This document shows positions 21,067 to 31,720 of a DNA stretch of 64,000 nt, in pieces. Position numbers and translations under genes: made by a program. The number at the start of each line of letters is the position of its first letter. Position 1 is the first letter of the stretch. The stretch is from Prorocentrum cordatum (lineage: Eukaryota; Sar; Dinophyceae; Prorocentrales; Prorocentraceae): positions 317,734 to 381,733 of the forward strand of contig CAUYUJ010016283.1 in the NCBI GenBank assembly GCA_963575745.1, in the 5' to 3' direction. The notes below the pieces were generated by a model. The model was not told the origin of the DNA. It searched no databases and worked only from the letters and a program-made list of their open reading frames with translations.

Positions 21067-21615
21067 TCGGTGCCCGTCCCGGCACCACACGGGCTGGCTT
21101 GCGCCTCGGGGGCCCCCCTGCTGTTCAACGTTTCCGAAGCATCGCCTCCCCCGTCGCCTGGCTAAGGCTCGGGCTTTTCTGTTTCCGAATATACATATAT
21201 ATAATATGTCCGTGTTTCGACGACCTCTTGTTGGTCCTCTGCACCTCGTGTCACTGCTCCCCCTGCCGTCTCAGCACCCTCTCCGCCCTTGCTGCAAATG
21301 CGACTGTGACGTGGAAGGACCCCGCGGGGAGCGGGGCGAGCCATGGCCTCGACCGCAGTAGACGCAGGCCCGCCAGCGCCTGCGGGGGGGCGGTCTGGCG
21401 ACGCTGTCTGGCAAATCCCCCACGGCAAAATCCGGGCCGCGACGACTTCGGTGCTGGCTTCTGAGACCGCGTGGATCGATCGACCCTGAAATGTTGCTTG
21501 TCCCCCGTAAAACATGTCGTTCGACGTCGCCGGATTCTGGCCTACTGGCGGCGTTCAGGTCTGAACTTCCACGGCCAGGTCGCCACCACGTCGAAACGAC
21601 GCGGACCTGCCGGAC
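21067..21615. other. No recognisable gene
   Basis: Mixed GC-rich sequence with a short TA run at about 21,190-21,206. No conserved motif in any frame. Confidence 0.45.
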
Positions 21616-21619
21616 ATGC

Positions 21620-21788
21620 TAATCAAGGCGGACTCGTGGGATCGGCGCTGGGCCGCGGCGCGCGGTACAGCGACGCCGCGGTCCATCGTCGCTGGACACT
21701 GGCGCGCGGAATGCACCAGGGGCGGCGCCAGCATTGAGGGGTCACCGCCGATCCAAGAAATCCATGCAGAATGTCAGAAATTTGTAAG
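21620..21788 (+). repeat. Foldback repeat family A, copy 3
   Basis: Left arm AAGGCGGACTCGTGGGATCG then GCGCTGGG. Right arm CACCGCCGATCCAAGAAATC then CATGCAGAATGTCAGAAA. The centre includes CACTGGCGCGCGGAATGCAC and GGGGCGGCGCCAGC. About 50 bp longer than other copies because of extra central sequence. Confidence 0.75.
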
Positions 21789-21899
21789 TTTTACCCCACC
21801 ATCCTGTTGTGGGTTCCCGTTCTGCATAAAATGTTGTGGTCGCGTCCTCCCGCCGCCTCCCTTCTTGTCTTCCCTCCTGCCTCCTGCCTCCTGCCTCGC

Positions 21900-22092
21900 C
21901 GCCCATGTGCGGAAGTTCGTTGATCATGATAGTGGTGATGGTGACGGCGACGACGGTAATAATGGTGATGGTGATGACGGTGAAGACGGCGAGAACAAGT
22001 ATGATTAAGGTGATGATGGTGTTGATGATGGTGAGGATGGAGGTGATGATGGTGATACTGTTGTTGATGAAGGTGACGATGATGATTATCAC
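21900..22092 (+). repeat. GAT/GGTGAT imperfect repeat
   Basis: About 180 bp dominated by GATGGTGATG on the plus strand. It creates Met/Val and His-rich open frames that are artefacts. Confidence 0.9.
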
Positions 22093-22094
22093 TG

Positions 22095-22275
22095 GCAGCT
22101 TTGAAAACATCGCGCTGCCACTGGACTAAAGTCTCAGGCCGGCACATGCAGGCTGCCACTGCTGGCACATGCAGCGACCCACCTTTGACGCCGCGATGCC
22201 ACGTGCAGCGTGGAAACAATCGCGCTGCCACTGGATTGAAAGCCCGAGGCTGCAAGCCTGAGGCTGGCATCCACA
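22095..22275 (+). repeat. Short tandem duplication, period about 110 bp
   Basis: ATCGCGCTGCCACTGGA occurs at 22,108 and 22,218, each followed by (C/T)T(A/G)AAG(T/C)C and CAGGC/GAGGC. GGCACATGCAG also repeats at 22,141 and 22,163. Confidence 0.7.
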
Positions 22276-23845
22276 GGCTGCACTTGGCTGGAAGCCTCAG
22301 GCTGGCTCTTGCACGGCTTCGCGGTGGAAGCTCTAGCGCGTTGCAGCGCGGCCGGGGCACTTTGAGCGGCGGAGACTTGGAGGGGCGGGCGGCGGCGCCT
22401 CGGGCCGGCACGGCGGCGGCGCCTTCCACGCCTCGCACTGGGAGGGCGGCGCCTTAGGCCCGCGCGCGCTCGCAAGCCATGCCTCGCCCGCGGCCGCCCC
22501 CGAGGCCGCGGGCGCGAGGCCGGCGCGGGCGACCCCGAGGCGCGCGGGGACTGGCGCGGGCGACTCTGAAGGCCTTCCGAACTCGGCCTCCGTGGCCGCG
22601 CCCCCTTCGTCGCCCTCTGCTGCTGCGATGCGCTATAGAGACGCCGCCACGCGATCCGCCTCTGTCCGCGGCCCCTCTGCCCTCGCCCGTCCGTCTACGT
22701 CGCGCGCGTGGGCGTTGTTCGACGGTGGCCGAATATAGGGCGGCCGCCGAGCTGGAGGTTGCGGCTGCCGCGGCTGGCATCGCCCACATGTAGCCGACCA
22801 GCGGGGGCATCGACTGGACCGGCGAGAAGATGGCTGGCTGGCAGCGAACCGCCGCGCGAAAACCACTCGAAGGAGCGCGCAGGGGCCCCGGTGGCGCACA
22901 TGGACCCCAACTGCAAGCCCGCTCGCGGGGCTCTTGTCCAGGGGGGCAGCCAGGCCACTCCGTCGCGCGCGCCCTCGAGGGCGCGGCGCGCCGGCCCCGC
23001 ATCGCGTCGCGCGCTCGCCCGCGAAATTCTCCAACCCAGACGCCCTAGCGAGAAATTCTGGAAACTCTTCGAAGCCGGCCACGCGCCCTCGAGCTCCACC
23101 CGCGCAATAGGGGGCATCTTGCACACGAGGCTATGTTTGACCGCGCCTCGACCACTCTTTTCGATTACCCACGAAGAACCAAGCAAGGAGCCCAGCAGGC
23201 GCGGCGCAAGCCTCCACCCATGGTGCGGCTAGAAGTCTCTCTGAAGCGCGCGGCCACTATCGGGTGGGGGCGGGGGGCGGCGCGGGGGGCATTCGGAGCT
23301 TCGGGCAAGGCGTGCTAATTACGCGCGACGGGAACAGGCGACAGGGAAAAGGGGACGGGGCGTTGGCAAAGGAGGGGGGGGCACGGAGAATCGAGCAATG
23401 CGCGCGCGAACAGCGAGGGGGCGAGGGCGAGGGCGAGGGGGCAGAAGGAGAAGAAGAGCGGCCCTGAATCACGCGCGCACAGAAGAGGCGCAGAGGCAGC
23501 GAGCGGGAGGGGGCGGAACAGAGGGGTGGGGGGGGGGGGCGCGAGGAGGAGGCTACGATGCAGAAGCAGCACGCGTCTCCTCTCGCCCACGCCAGCGTCG
23601 CCGCGCGCCCGAGCCGATCAGGCCGAAGCAGCGTTTTCAGCCCCCGCGGCGCCGGGATTGCCTTCCGCCGCGATCCTTCCCCCGCGGCCCATGGACTGCC
23701 TCTTCCCGCAGTCCACGCGGGCCGAAGCGACGCCAGTGAAGAACCCAGCAGAATGCCTTCGCTTCGCCGGCGCCCGCAAGTCCGCGGGCAGCGGAGCGGG
23801 CGCAAGGGGCGGGCCTGGGCCGCCCGCCCCGCGGAAGCTCTAGCG
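22276..23845. other. GC-rich DNA, no supportable gene
   Basis: Strong G/C bias with Arg/Ala/Pro-rich open frames in nearly all frames, for example 22,454-23,002 on the minus strand. A purine-rich section lies at 23,330-23,560. No domain or repeat family is recognised. Confidence 0.5.
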
Positions 23846-23846
23846 G

Positions 23847-24116
23847 TCACTGCCCGCGAACGCCGCTGGAGCACCGCTCGGCCCCGAGCCATTGGGAGAG
23901 GCCGCTCATGCCGCGGACGAAGGTTCTCTCCACGATGCCATTGCTCATGTGAAGCAACCGAGGGACCGAGCACAATCCCGTGAAAATCCCCTGGGCCTTG
24001 CACGCACACGCCGTGAACACGCGAGGCAACATGTCGGCGGAATCTCTTCCCCCGAACCGATCCGGCGGCCACAACGACATAACGACTTCAAGGATTCTGG
24101 TACAACTCTGGCACAA
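23847..24116 (-). pseudogene. Unassigned fragment downstream of the 24.2 kb frame
   Basis: Minus-strand frame of 89 codons beginning MCQSCTRILEVVMSLWPPDR, with RVFTACACKAQGIFTGLCSV further on. Residue use is less biased than in neighbouring frames and it lies directly downstream of the 208-codon frame, so it may belong to the same decayed gene after a frameshift. No family is recognised. Confidence 0.2.
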
Positions 24117-24211
24117 CTGTCACAGCTGGCAGGGCTGGCGCCGCGCGCACAACTCTTGCGAAACCCTGGCGCAACTGGGGCCGACGACGCGGCTGGCACC
24201 ACTCGCCACGT

Positions 24212-24838
24212 TCACGGACGGCACACCCCAGCACATCTGGCACGACCGGCCCGAGCGGCACAGTACACCCCTCCAGCCCGACCCGAGGAACCACTGTGAC
24301 CGAAGTCAGGGCTGTCAAGGCTAGGTCTGAACTTGTCGAAAGTATTCCTGGCTACGTCCCGAACGGCGGTGTTGGTCATGGCATCCACCAGATGGCGCAG
24401 CCACGGTTCTGTGCTCGAGAGATGGAGCCACGCATGGTCGGGCACCTCCTGGTTCTGCCTGATCATCTTGTGTTGTGGCCGCAGCGGAATTGGAGGTGGT
24501 GCAGCCGACAATTTGTTCGGTTCCCCTTTCACCACCGCCTCCTCGGCGGTGATGAACGCACGACGGCCGTCGGCCCATTCCCCTAGCGCCAGAATTGCCT
24601 CCTTCGGTGTTTGCTGACGTCGCTGGTCCTTTAGCTCTGCGGGCCCGTCTCGGCCGCCATCGGAGTCATCCTCGATCGGGATGGCGCCTGGCTGGAAGCC
24701 TCCGCCGCTCCCTGGATGGCCGTTGTCGACCCAATGCAGCGCCTTCGTTGAAAGGTCACTGTCGTCTTCCATGGCTGCCACAGTGCTGACTGGAGGGCGA
24801 GGGTCCTGCAGCGCGGGCAGTACTCCTCGCCCGCCCAA
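24212..24838 (-). CDS. Unassigned open frame, 208 codons
   Basis: I do not recognise this protein. It differs from the surrounding compositional frames in having balanced residue usage. It has two acidic repeats (AMEDDSDLS and PIEDDSDGG, about residues 21 and 52), then LALGEWADGRRAFITAEEAV, QHKMIRQNQEVPDHAWLHL and EPWLRHLVDAMTNTAVRDVA. The C-terminal third looks helical and soluble, with no signal peptide or membrane segment. The last ~30 residues turn Gly/Ala/Arg-rich and may be out of the true frame. A Met 21 codons in is an alternative start. It could be an exon of a host gene or a retroelement ORF1-like piece. No neighbouring gene supports either. Confidence 0.3.
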   Translation of the reverse strand: MGGRGVLPALQDPRPPVSTVAAMEDDSDLSTKALHWVDNGHPGSGGGFQPGAIPIEDDSDGGRDGPAELKDQRRQQTPKEAILALGEWADGRRAFITAEEAVVKGEPNKLSAAPPPIPLRPQHKMIRQNQEVPDHAWLHLSSTEPWLRHLVDAMTNTAVRDVARNTFDKFRPSLDSPDFGHSGSSGRAGGVYCAARAGRARCAGVCRP

Positions 24839-25445
24839 TTTGATCCAGCTGCCAAAAGCGCCCTGCCCGTCCCAAAACCCGCATTGTCATCCTACGCCTC
24901 CAAGTCCTGCTCCACCTGGTCTTCCTCCTGGCCGCTCTGGCCCTCCTCCTCCCCCTTTTCCTCTCTTCCTCCTCCTCCTCCTCCTCCTCCTCCTCCTCCT
25001 CCTCCTTCTCCTCCTCCTCCTCCTCCTCCCCTTCCTCCTCTCCCCCTCCTCATCTTGACGCGGGAAAGCGGGGGTTTTCATACTGCCCACGTCCTACGCC
25101 TGGCTGGAAGCCTTAAACCACGCGCGTGGCGAGACGTCTCGACCCTCCACTACGTACGTATCCAGGGCCCCAGAGACCGTCACGGAACGGCAAGATTAAG
25201 ATGTCCTCTTTCTCGAGAACCAAGCTGTTCGTGGCGTACGGTGCCTCCATGGTGGTTGCGGCGCCTTTCGGAAACTTGAATCCCCTCGACTCCCCCCCGT
25301 CCACCGCGCAGCTTGGCACCGAGACGAGCATAGCACCCATCTCCACACTCTGGTGTAAAGCAAAGGGGATACTCAGGGCGAGCCGCGGACTTGCGGTACC
25401 CTATACTTTCTCCAGGGAAAACATGATCTGGAGCCAACATGGCTA
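24839..25445. other. TCC microsatellite and featureless DNA
   Basis: A (TCC)n tract of about 70 bp lies at 24,965-25,036. The remainder to the start of the satellite has no recognisable gene. Confidence 0.7.
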
Positions 25446-25449
25446 AGGA

Positions 25450-26945
25450 CTGCATCTGGGACCTTCGTTGGAGCTCCCCGTGGGGCCACGGAACGTGCGA
25501 GGGGTGCGCCGTCTTAGGTGTAGGGACCGCATGCGAACACTGCAATGAGGGCGTCTGGTGAGAATCCTTCTGGGGCCAGGTGTGGTGACCGCCGCATGCG
25601 AGCACTGCCACCGGGGCCTTCGGTGGAGCTTCCGGTGGGGCTACGGAGTGTGGGAGGGGTGCGCCGAAATAGGTGGGGACTGCATGCTACCACTGCCACT
25701 GAGGCCTTCGGTGAGGTTCCGTATGGGGCCACGGAGCGTGTGAGGGGTGCCGAAATGGGTGCGGGACTCGCATGCGACCACTGCCACTGGGGCCTTCGGT
25801 GGCGCACCTAATGAGGCTACGAAGCGTGCAAGGGGTGTCCCGAAGTGAGCCCAGGGACCGCATGCGCGGACTGACGCTGGCGCCTCCATTGGGGCTCCCT
25901 AGGGGGCCCCGAAACGTGTGAGGGGTGTCACGAAATGAGTGCGGGGACCGCATGCGAGCACTGCAATTTGTGGCCTTCGGTGGAGCCCCCTCTAGGGCCA
26001 CGGAACGTGTGAGGGGTGTCCAGACATGGGTGCGAAGACAGACCGCGTGCAAGCACTGCCACTGGGGGCTCTGGTTGAGCTCCCCATGAAACCACGAAGT
26101 GTGTGAGGGGTGTGCCGAAAAGGCAGCGGGGACGAAATTCGAGCACTGCCACTGGGGCCTTCGGTGGAACTCCCAAAGGGGCCGCGAAACGTGAGGGAGG
26201 TGTGCCAGAATTGGTGCGGACCCTGCCTCGGGAGCCTTCGGTGAAGCTCTCTATGGGGCCACGTAACGTGTGAGACGTGCGCCGAAACAGGTGTGGCGAC
26301 CGCATGCGAGCACTGCCACCGGGCCCTTCTGTGAAAATTCCTACGAGGCCACGATGCGTGTGAGGAGACTTCCGAAATAGCTGCAGGGACCGCATGCGAA
26401 CTATGCTACAGAGGCCTTTGGTGGAGACTTCTATGGGGCCACGAAGCGTGTGATAAATTTGCCGAAATGGACCGGAGTCCGCATGCGGACTTTGCCACTG
26501 GGGCCTTCGGTGGAGCTTCCAGTAGGTCACGAAACGTGTGAGGGGTAAACCAAAATAGACCTGTGTTCGCATGCGGGCCCTGCCACTGGGGCCTTCGGTG
26601 GACCCCTGTGGAGCCACGAAACATGTGAGGGGCCTTCGGAAGAGCTCCCTGCGGGGCCACGAGACGTATCAGGGGTATGCCAAAACAGACCCTAGTCCGC
26701 ATGCAGACCCTGCTACTGGGGCCTTCGGTGGAGCTTCCTATGGGGCCACGAAACGTGTGAGGGGTGCCCAAATCGATTCGAGTCCGCATGCGGACCCTGC
26801 TACTGGGGCCTTCGGTGGAGCGCCTTATGGAGCCACGAAGCGTGCCAGGGGTGTACCACATTTGGCCCGAGTACGCATGCCGACTGCGCCACTGGGGCCT
26901 TCGATGAACCTCTCTCCGGGGCGGCGAATCGTGTGATGGGTGTAG
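25450..26945 (-). repeat. Satellite with ~90 bp unit, about 17 copies
   Basis: Each unit contains, in order, CGCATGCGAGCACTGCCACT, GGGGCCTTCGGTGGAGCTCC, a GGGGCCACGAAACGTGTGAG stretch and a GTGCCGAAAT-type spacer. CGCATGCG or a close variant recurs at 25,529, 25,593, 25,679, 25,769, 25,859, 25,949, 26,301, 26,391, 26,480, 26,569, 26,698, 26,785 and 26,873. Spacing is mostly 87-90 bp, with a few partial units. The unit is close to 30 codons, so minus-strand open frames of up to 229 codons appear, but they change frame between units. Copies differ by perhaps 10-25% by eye. Confidence 0.9.
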
Positions 26946-26954
26946 CGAAAACTG

Positions 26955-27054
26955 CGATGTGAAGAATGATGGCTGTAACGAGTATGAAGGCGATGATGCT
27001 GACGACGACGATGATGATGGCGACGATCGGGATGATGCTGATGACAAGGAAAAG
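26955..27054 (+). repeat. GAT/GAC trinucleotide repeat
   Basis: GATGATG and GACGACGATG runs following the satellite, ending in an AGGAGAGGAGG purine tract. Confidence 0.9.
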
Positions 27055-27130
27055 GAGAGGAGGGGGAGGTGGAAAGGAAAAAAAAAAAGGGAGGCGTTGC
27101 GAATTCAAGACGAAGACCAAACCGAAGGAG
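27055..27130 (+). repeat. Dispersed repeat family E, copy 1
   Basis: GGTGGAAAGGAAAAAAAAAA, GGGAGGCGTTGCGAATTCAA and GACGAAGACCAAAC match, in order, 41,868-41,935 and 41,936-42,010. All three follow or lie near a TCC/GAT-type repeat. Confidence 0.6.
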
Positions 27131-27690
27131 GGCTTGGAATATTGCCTGTCAAACCATGGGACTTGTGCACAATGGCAAGCTGGTCAGTACTGATGACGTA
27201 AGTGTGACGCATGCGAGCCTGAAGCCCAAAGGCGCCATCTGATGCGCAGGCCAACTCATCAGGCCCAATTCACATAACTTCCTTGTCACTGAGGACTAAT
27301 ACGCTTTCGTACGTAGGAGTGCAAACACGTTGGGGGGAAGAGAAACAGCTAACAAATCATCCGACCATGCATGTGCAACTGCTCTGCGAACTTATCTGAA
27401 ATTAGCTCCGCGAATTGCACAAGGGATGCTTCAATGGCGAAGTCAATGGGGCTACGGTCATGCAACCGACGGTGCACCGCAATAGATCCTCTTGCGCTGT
27501 CTACGAAAATGCTGCATAGGCTGTGCCCACCAAACTTTGACAGTTGTAACGGCTCCCCTCTATCGGCCGAGATTGGCGTCCGCTCATGGTTTGCACTTCC
27601 GGATATCTGTACGCTGCACATTCATAATCAAACTCATACGCAAGATAAGAGAGAGCGTAATCCACCGCCGCTTTACTGTAGAAAATTGCC
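27131..27690. other. No gene confirmed; one minus frame of 90 codons
   Basis: Lower-GC DNA. A minus-strand frame at 27,349-27,621 contains VHRRLHDRSPIDFAIEASLV and FAELISDKFAEQLHMHGRM. Its residue use is plausible for a protein, but I do not recognise it and no flanking exon is evident. The rest holds nothing identifiable. Confidence 0.25.
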
Positions 27691-27699
27691 CCCCTCTTC

Positions 27700-27910
27700 C
27701 TCCGGAACCCGGGCATCCCCCCCCCCTCCGAAAATCCCCCCCCCTGCTGGAACCCCCCCCCCCCCCCCTCCCCCCCTCCCCCGGCAAACCCCCCCCCCCC
27801 CCCCCTCCCCCCCCCCTCCCCTCGAAAACTGGGGGGGTCACTACCGGTTCGAACCCCCCCCCCCTCGAAAACCGGAGGGGGGGGGGTTCGAACCCCTCCC
27901 CACCCCCCCA
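27700..27910 (+). repeat. Poly-C tracts and inverted TTCGAA module (left)
   Basis: Long C runs (up to ~15). GGGTCACTACCGGTTCGAAC at 27,836-27,855 is the reverse complement of the GTTCGAACCGGTAGTGACCC modules at 28.57-28.75 kb. Flanking AAAACTGGGGGG also pairs with the right-hand GGTTTTCC. A second GGTTCGAACCCC follows at 27,886. Confidence 0.85.
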
Positions 27911-27959
27911 CTCACCGCCAGCAAACGACTCCCGGTCCCTACCACCGTCCGCATCACAT

Positions 27960-28545
27960 CCCCCACTGTTGTTCCCAGCACCACTGTCCTCACCACCACT
28001 GTCCCCACTGGTTCCACCACCGTCCCTACTGTCCCCACCAGTGCCCCCACCACTGTCGCACTGTCCCCACTGTCCCCACCACTGTTCCCACCACGGTTCC
28101 ACTCTCCCCACTTTCTCCACGGCCCCAACCACTGCCCGACTATCCCCACTGTCCCCACTGTCCCACTGACTCCTCCGCTGTCCCACTGAGCTGTCCCACT
28201 GTTCCCACCACTGTCCCCACTGTCCCCACCACTGTCCCCACTGTACCTCTGTCCCATTGTCCCACCGCCGTCCTCGCCACCGCCTTCACCACTGTCCCCA
28301 CCACCACTGTACCCTCCACTGTCCCACTGTTTCCACCTCATTCCCACTGTCCCCACACCACTGTCCCCACCACCACCGTCCCCACCACTGTTCACTGTCC
28401 CCACTGTTCCCACCATTGTCCGCACCACTGTCCCCACCACTACCGTCCCCACCACTGTCCCACTGTCCCCACCACTGTCCCGCTGTCCCCTCACCACTGT
28501 CCCCACCACCACCGTCCCCACCACTGTCCGTGTCCGCACCCCCCC
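27960..28545 (+). repeat. 12-bp minisatellite, CCCCACCACTGT type
   Basis: About 580 bp of tandem CCCCACCACTGT and CCCCACTGT units with substitutions. Length alternates between 9 and 12 bp. It gives Ser/Thr/Pro and Gly/Asp-rich frames that are not genes. Confidence 0.95.
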
Positions 28546-28549
28546 TCGG

Positions 28550-28765
28550 TTTTCAAGGGTAGGGGGAGTGGGGTTCGAACCGGTAGTGACCCCCCCCGGT
28601 TTTCCAGGGGGGGGGGTTCGAACCGGTAGTGACCTCCCCCCCTTTTCATGATGAACTGGGGGGGGGGGGGGGCAAGAGGTTCGAACCGGTAGTGACCCCT
28701 CCCGGTTTTCCGGAGGGGGGGGGGAGGGGTTCGAACCGGTAGTGACCCCCCTGGTTTTCCGCCAG
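28550..28765 (+). repeat. Four direct TTCGAACCGGTAGTGACC modules (right)
   Basis: GGTTCGAACCGGTAGTGACC recurs at about 28,572, 28,614, 28,678 and 28,728, separated by poly-G runs and GGTTTTCC. They are inverted relative to the module at 27,836. GGTTCGAACC is identical to a tRNA B-box/T-arm palindrome, but no acceptor stem or anticodon arm is present. Confidence 0.85.
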
Positions 28766-29160
28766 CAGCGGTAGAACCCGCTCTTTCCAAGATAACGAAA
28801 CAAGATCTAAATCGGGTTCATGCAGCCTTGAGAGATAGAAGCTTTCTAAAATCTTGAGAGCCTGGAGCCCCCGATTTCTAGACGCTTCTTGGCGCTGCCG
28901 GCGCGTCTGGGATTTTCCACGTGGGCCACGACGTGACAGCGCCCAGAAGGGCCCCGAAACGGACCTACAAGTGGGCCCCAAGTCGCCTTAAGATCGCTCC
29001 CAAACGCCCAAGATGGCTTCAAGACGGCCAAAAAAGGCCCCAAAGAAGCTTCAAGCATCCAAGAAGCCTTAGTCCACGACATCAGCGAATCTCTCACCAC
29101 GAATAATCTTGGCGTCTGCTCTGTTGTGGGAATCGTCGGAATGGCGTCAGCCTACTGAAT
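28766..29160. repeat. Weak minisatellite F tract
   Basis: From about 28,940 to 29,070 the text is built on GGCCCCAAG and TCCAAGAAGCC motifs like those at 39.8, 51.7 and 57.5 kb, though more diverged. No gene. Confidence 0.6.
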
Positions 29161-29163
29161 AAG

Positions 29164-29300
29164 CACTTTCGGATTTCCGCGCAGATATGTTGGGTCGGCA
29201 CTGGACCTCCCTCCCTGGCGCGCAGAGCGCGCCAAGGGCGGCGCCAAGTTCGCAGCAACGAGTTTCCAACGCCGATCCAAGAAATGCGCGCAAATCTCCT
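29164..29300 (+). repeat. Foldback repeat family A, copy 4
   Basis: Left arm CTTTCGGATTTCCGCGCAGA then TGGGTCGGCACTGG. Centre ACCTCCCTCCCTGGCGCGCA then GAGCGCGCCAAGGGCGGCGC. Right arm CAACGCCGATCCAAGAAATG then CGCGCAAATCTC. The inner CTGGCGCGC/GCGCGCCA hairpin is intact. Confidence 0.85.
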
Positions 29301-30580
29301 ATCATTACTGAACATGGACCACGGAGCGTGGTCCCACGGGCGGGAAGAGTCCTGCATTGCCGGGCGATCCGCGCTGTTCGACGCCCTCGATCGTGAGTCG
29401 CGCTGCCTCCTCCAGGGCCTCGCATACGGTTTCCGCAACGTGGGGGATTGCGCCAGCTGCACAAAAGGTATGAGGAGGGCACATGAAGAGAAAGACCTTG
29501 ACTTTGGTGAGCACGAACATGACGGACAAGGATAGCTTTTGGGTTCCGCCGAGGATCATCCGAGGACGCCCTTGGGACGCAAAGAAAAACATGGAATCGG
29601 AATGCAACGAAATCGAAGGCATACCTGGACAGCTAGACTGTTGGCACAAGCACTCCAAGGCAATGCAAGCAGAGATACCTGATAGTAAAACACGCGCGCT
29701 GGAAAGATAAGAAATGGTAAAGGAGGGCAAAAGCGAAGGAAGAAGACACAAAGCTGAATAACAGTGGCGACGGAAATGAAACAAATACAAACAACTATGC
29801 ACAACAACGGATACAAAAAGGAGGGGGAAGAGGAAACAACATAAGGGGAGAAAAAAGGAAAGATGGCACGTGAAACGAAACAAAAAAGAACATTACAAAA
29901 CGCAGCAAATAACACTGACACTGATCCACCATCGGCATGGGATCATGTTCCTTACCCTGACTTGCTTTCCTTTCCCCGTTGCACTCACCTAGGTCCTCTT
30001 GCCTCGCTGCCCACTGCGCCAGGGTGGGCTTAACCCTGTTGATGTCTCACAGATGCCGCGGTTGATCACCAACGTCTGCCAGACCCAAAAAAGTAACATC
30101 GGCAAGGAGGAGAAGGAGGAGGATCGAGAAGGAGGAGGAGGGGAGGCGGAGGGTCGAGAACAGCTGGGGAAGACGAGGAGGACCGAGTTCAGATGGTAGC
30201 GCTTCCTTTCCCGCCCTGCCGCTACTCCGGCGCGCGGGCTGGGTGCTCGTTATGGTCGGCGTGTGTGGCCGCATGACTGCTGCAGCCTAAAGGCTCGCCC
30301 CCTTAGATAAAGACCAGTGGCCCGTAGCAGACGTCGCAGGATGCCGAGGACGAGGCGATTTACATGCTGTCTTCGTGCCCTTTTGGGACAGTGGAGGTGT
30401 ATGTCGAATGCGCCTCCACGGTTCATTATCTGTGCAATTAGTCGACCTCTTCCAAGTGCACGAACGCATGATCATATTCGGCAGCGTGTGTGGCATAATG
30501 ATGATGGCACGTTGTCCGTTCAAAAGACTCGGGCGCACTGCAAGTGCGCCGACGTCGAAGCAGGCAACACGGATGCAAGC
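29301..30580. other. No recognisable gene
   Basis: Includes an A-rich GGAAAAGAGG-type section (29,700-29,900) and a GAGGAGGAGG purine tract (30,100-30,180). Short frames at 29,284-29,710 have no recognised domain. Confidence 0.45.
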
Positions 30581-30589
30581 AGGGTGCTA

Positions 30590-30800
30590 AGCGTCACCCG
30601 CGCGCCCGGCGCTTGCGTCGGCACCAACGCCAGCGCCTACACCAGCACCGACGCCAGCGCCGACGCCAACAGCTGCGCCGGCGCCTGCGCGAACGCCAGC
30701 GCCATCACCGACGCCAACATCAACGCCTGCGATTGCGCCAGCACTAACGCCAGCGCCGACCCCAGCGCCGACGACAACACCGACTCCAGCAGCGGATTGC
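30590..30800 (+). repeat. Hexanucleotide repeat, GCCARC type
   Basis: ACCAACGCCAGCGCC-type units over ~200 bp. They encode Asn/Ala/Ser-rich text on plus and Val/Gly/Ala on minus. These are repeat artefacts. Confidence 0.9.
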
Positions 30801-31720
30801 CAAACAGCGGCCCTCGCAATCGCCCGCGCGAAGCCCATGGAACCGCTGGGAGTGCCAGGCGCACCGCCGGGGCCGCCGGGCCCGCCGAGCAGGGCGTCCA
30901 CGCTGCCGCGACGGCTGCAAGGCGAACCGCATTCGCGGTCACTGGCTCGACCGCTGTGTAGTTGCCAGACCACGTCTCTGACAACCGCCCGCGCGGGACC
31001 GGCGGGCTTGGCGCCCCCAGCAGCGGCCCGGGCGCGCGCCAAGGCGCCGTTCTGGCGGCGTCGGCGGCGGCCCCAGTAGCCCCGGGCGCGCCCCCGGCGG
31101 CCCTGGGCGCCCACGATCACCAGAGCGATGTTGGAGATCGTGGCCGATTTGCTGCCCCCGCGGACCCCTGGGCGCCCCTGGCAGCGGCCCAGCCGTGCCA
31201 GGGCGCCGATCCGGCGGCGTCGGCGGCAGCCCCAGCGGCCCCAGGCGCGGCCAGGCGGCCCCAGGCGGCCCGCGCCAACTGGAGTGGCGGGCGGCACGCG
31301 CAAGCAGGTACGACGGGCGGCTCGCGCCGGCCAGCACGCGGCGCTGCCGCGACAGCTGCGCTGGGGGCCATGAGAGGGCCATCATCCCTCTTTCGCACCT
31401 CGTCTCACTCACCCTCCTTTCCAGAAAGGCACGCCATCGCGCTCAGCGAATGTAGCTCGTCTTCCTTTTGCCTTGCTGCGAGCCCGTGCGCGACGAGGGG
31501 TGCTCTGGCGCCTGCTTGGCCAGATGGTGCCGTCGGCAGCGGTCGGCCGGGCCTATGCTTCCCGACGAGTGTTTCCTCCGGACGGGGCTCGACAGCTACT
31601 TCCCCCCGTGGAGGGTGGGACGCTCAGCAGAAAAATGTCACCAGTGCGCGGCTGCTGCTGCTGCCAGGGAGTTGGCAGAATTGCAGCTGCTGGCTGTCGA
31701 GGCGGGCAGGTGGGCAGTTC
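30801..31720. other. GC-rich DNA, no supportable gene
   Basis: GGCGCCCCCGGCGGCC-type content with Ala/Pro/Gly/Arg-rich frames on both strands. A short (CTG)n lies at 31,653-31,665. Confidence 0.5.

Noticed and set aside
20270-21361. 363-codon plus frame
   Set aside because: Spans a TCC repeat and Pro-rich text; no recognisable domain.
25450-26945. CRISPR-like regular array
   Set aside because: The whole 90-bp unit is repeated; there are no unique spacers between short repeats, no cas genes, and the DNA is eukaryotic.
25514-27047. Chain of minus-strand frames with 30-residue repeats
   Set aside because: They follow the 90-bp satellite and jump frame between units; no constant protein repeat.
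28550-28765. tRNA genes suggested by GGTTCGAACC
   Set aside because: Only the T-arm-like palindrome is present; no acceptor, D or anticodon stems at the right distances.
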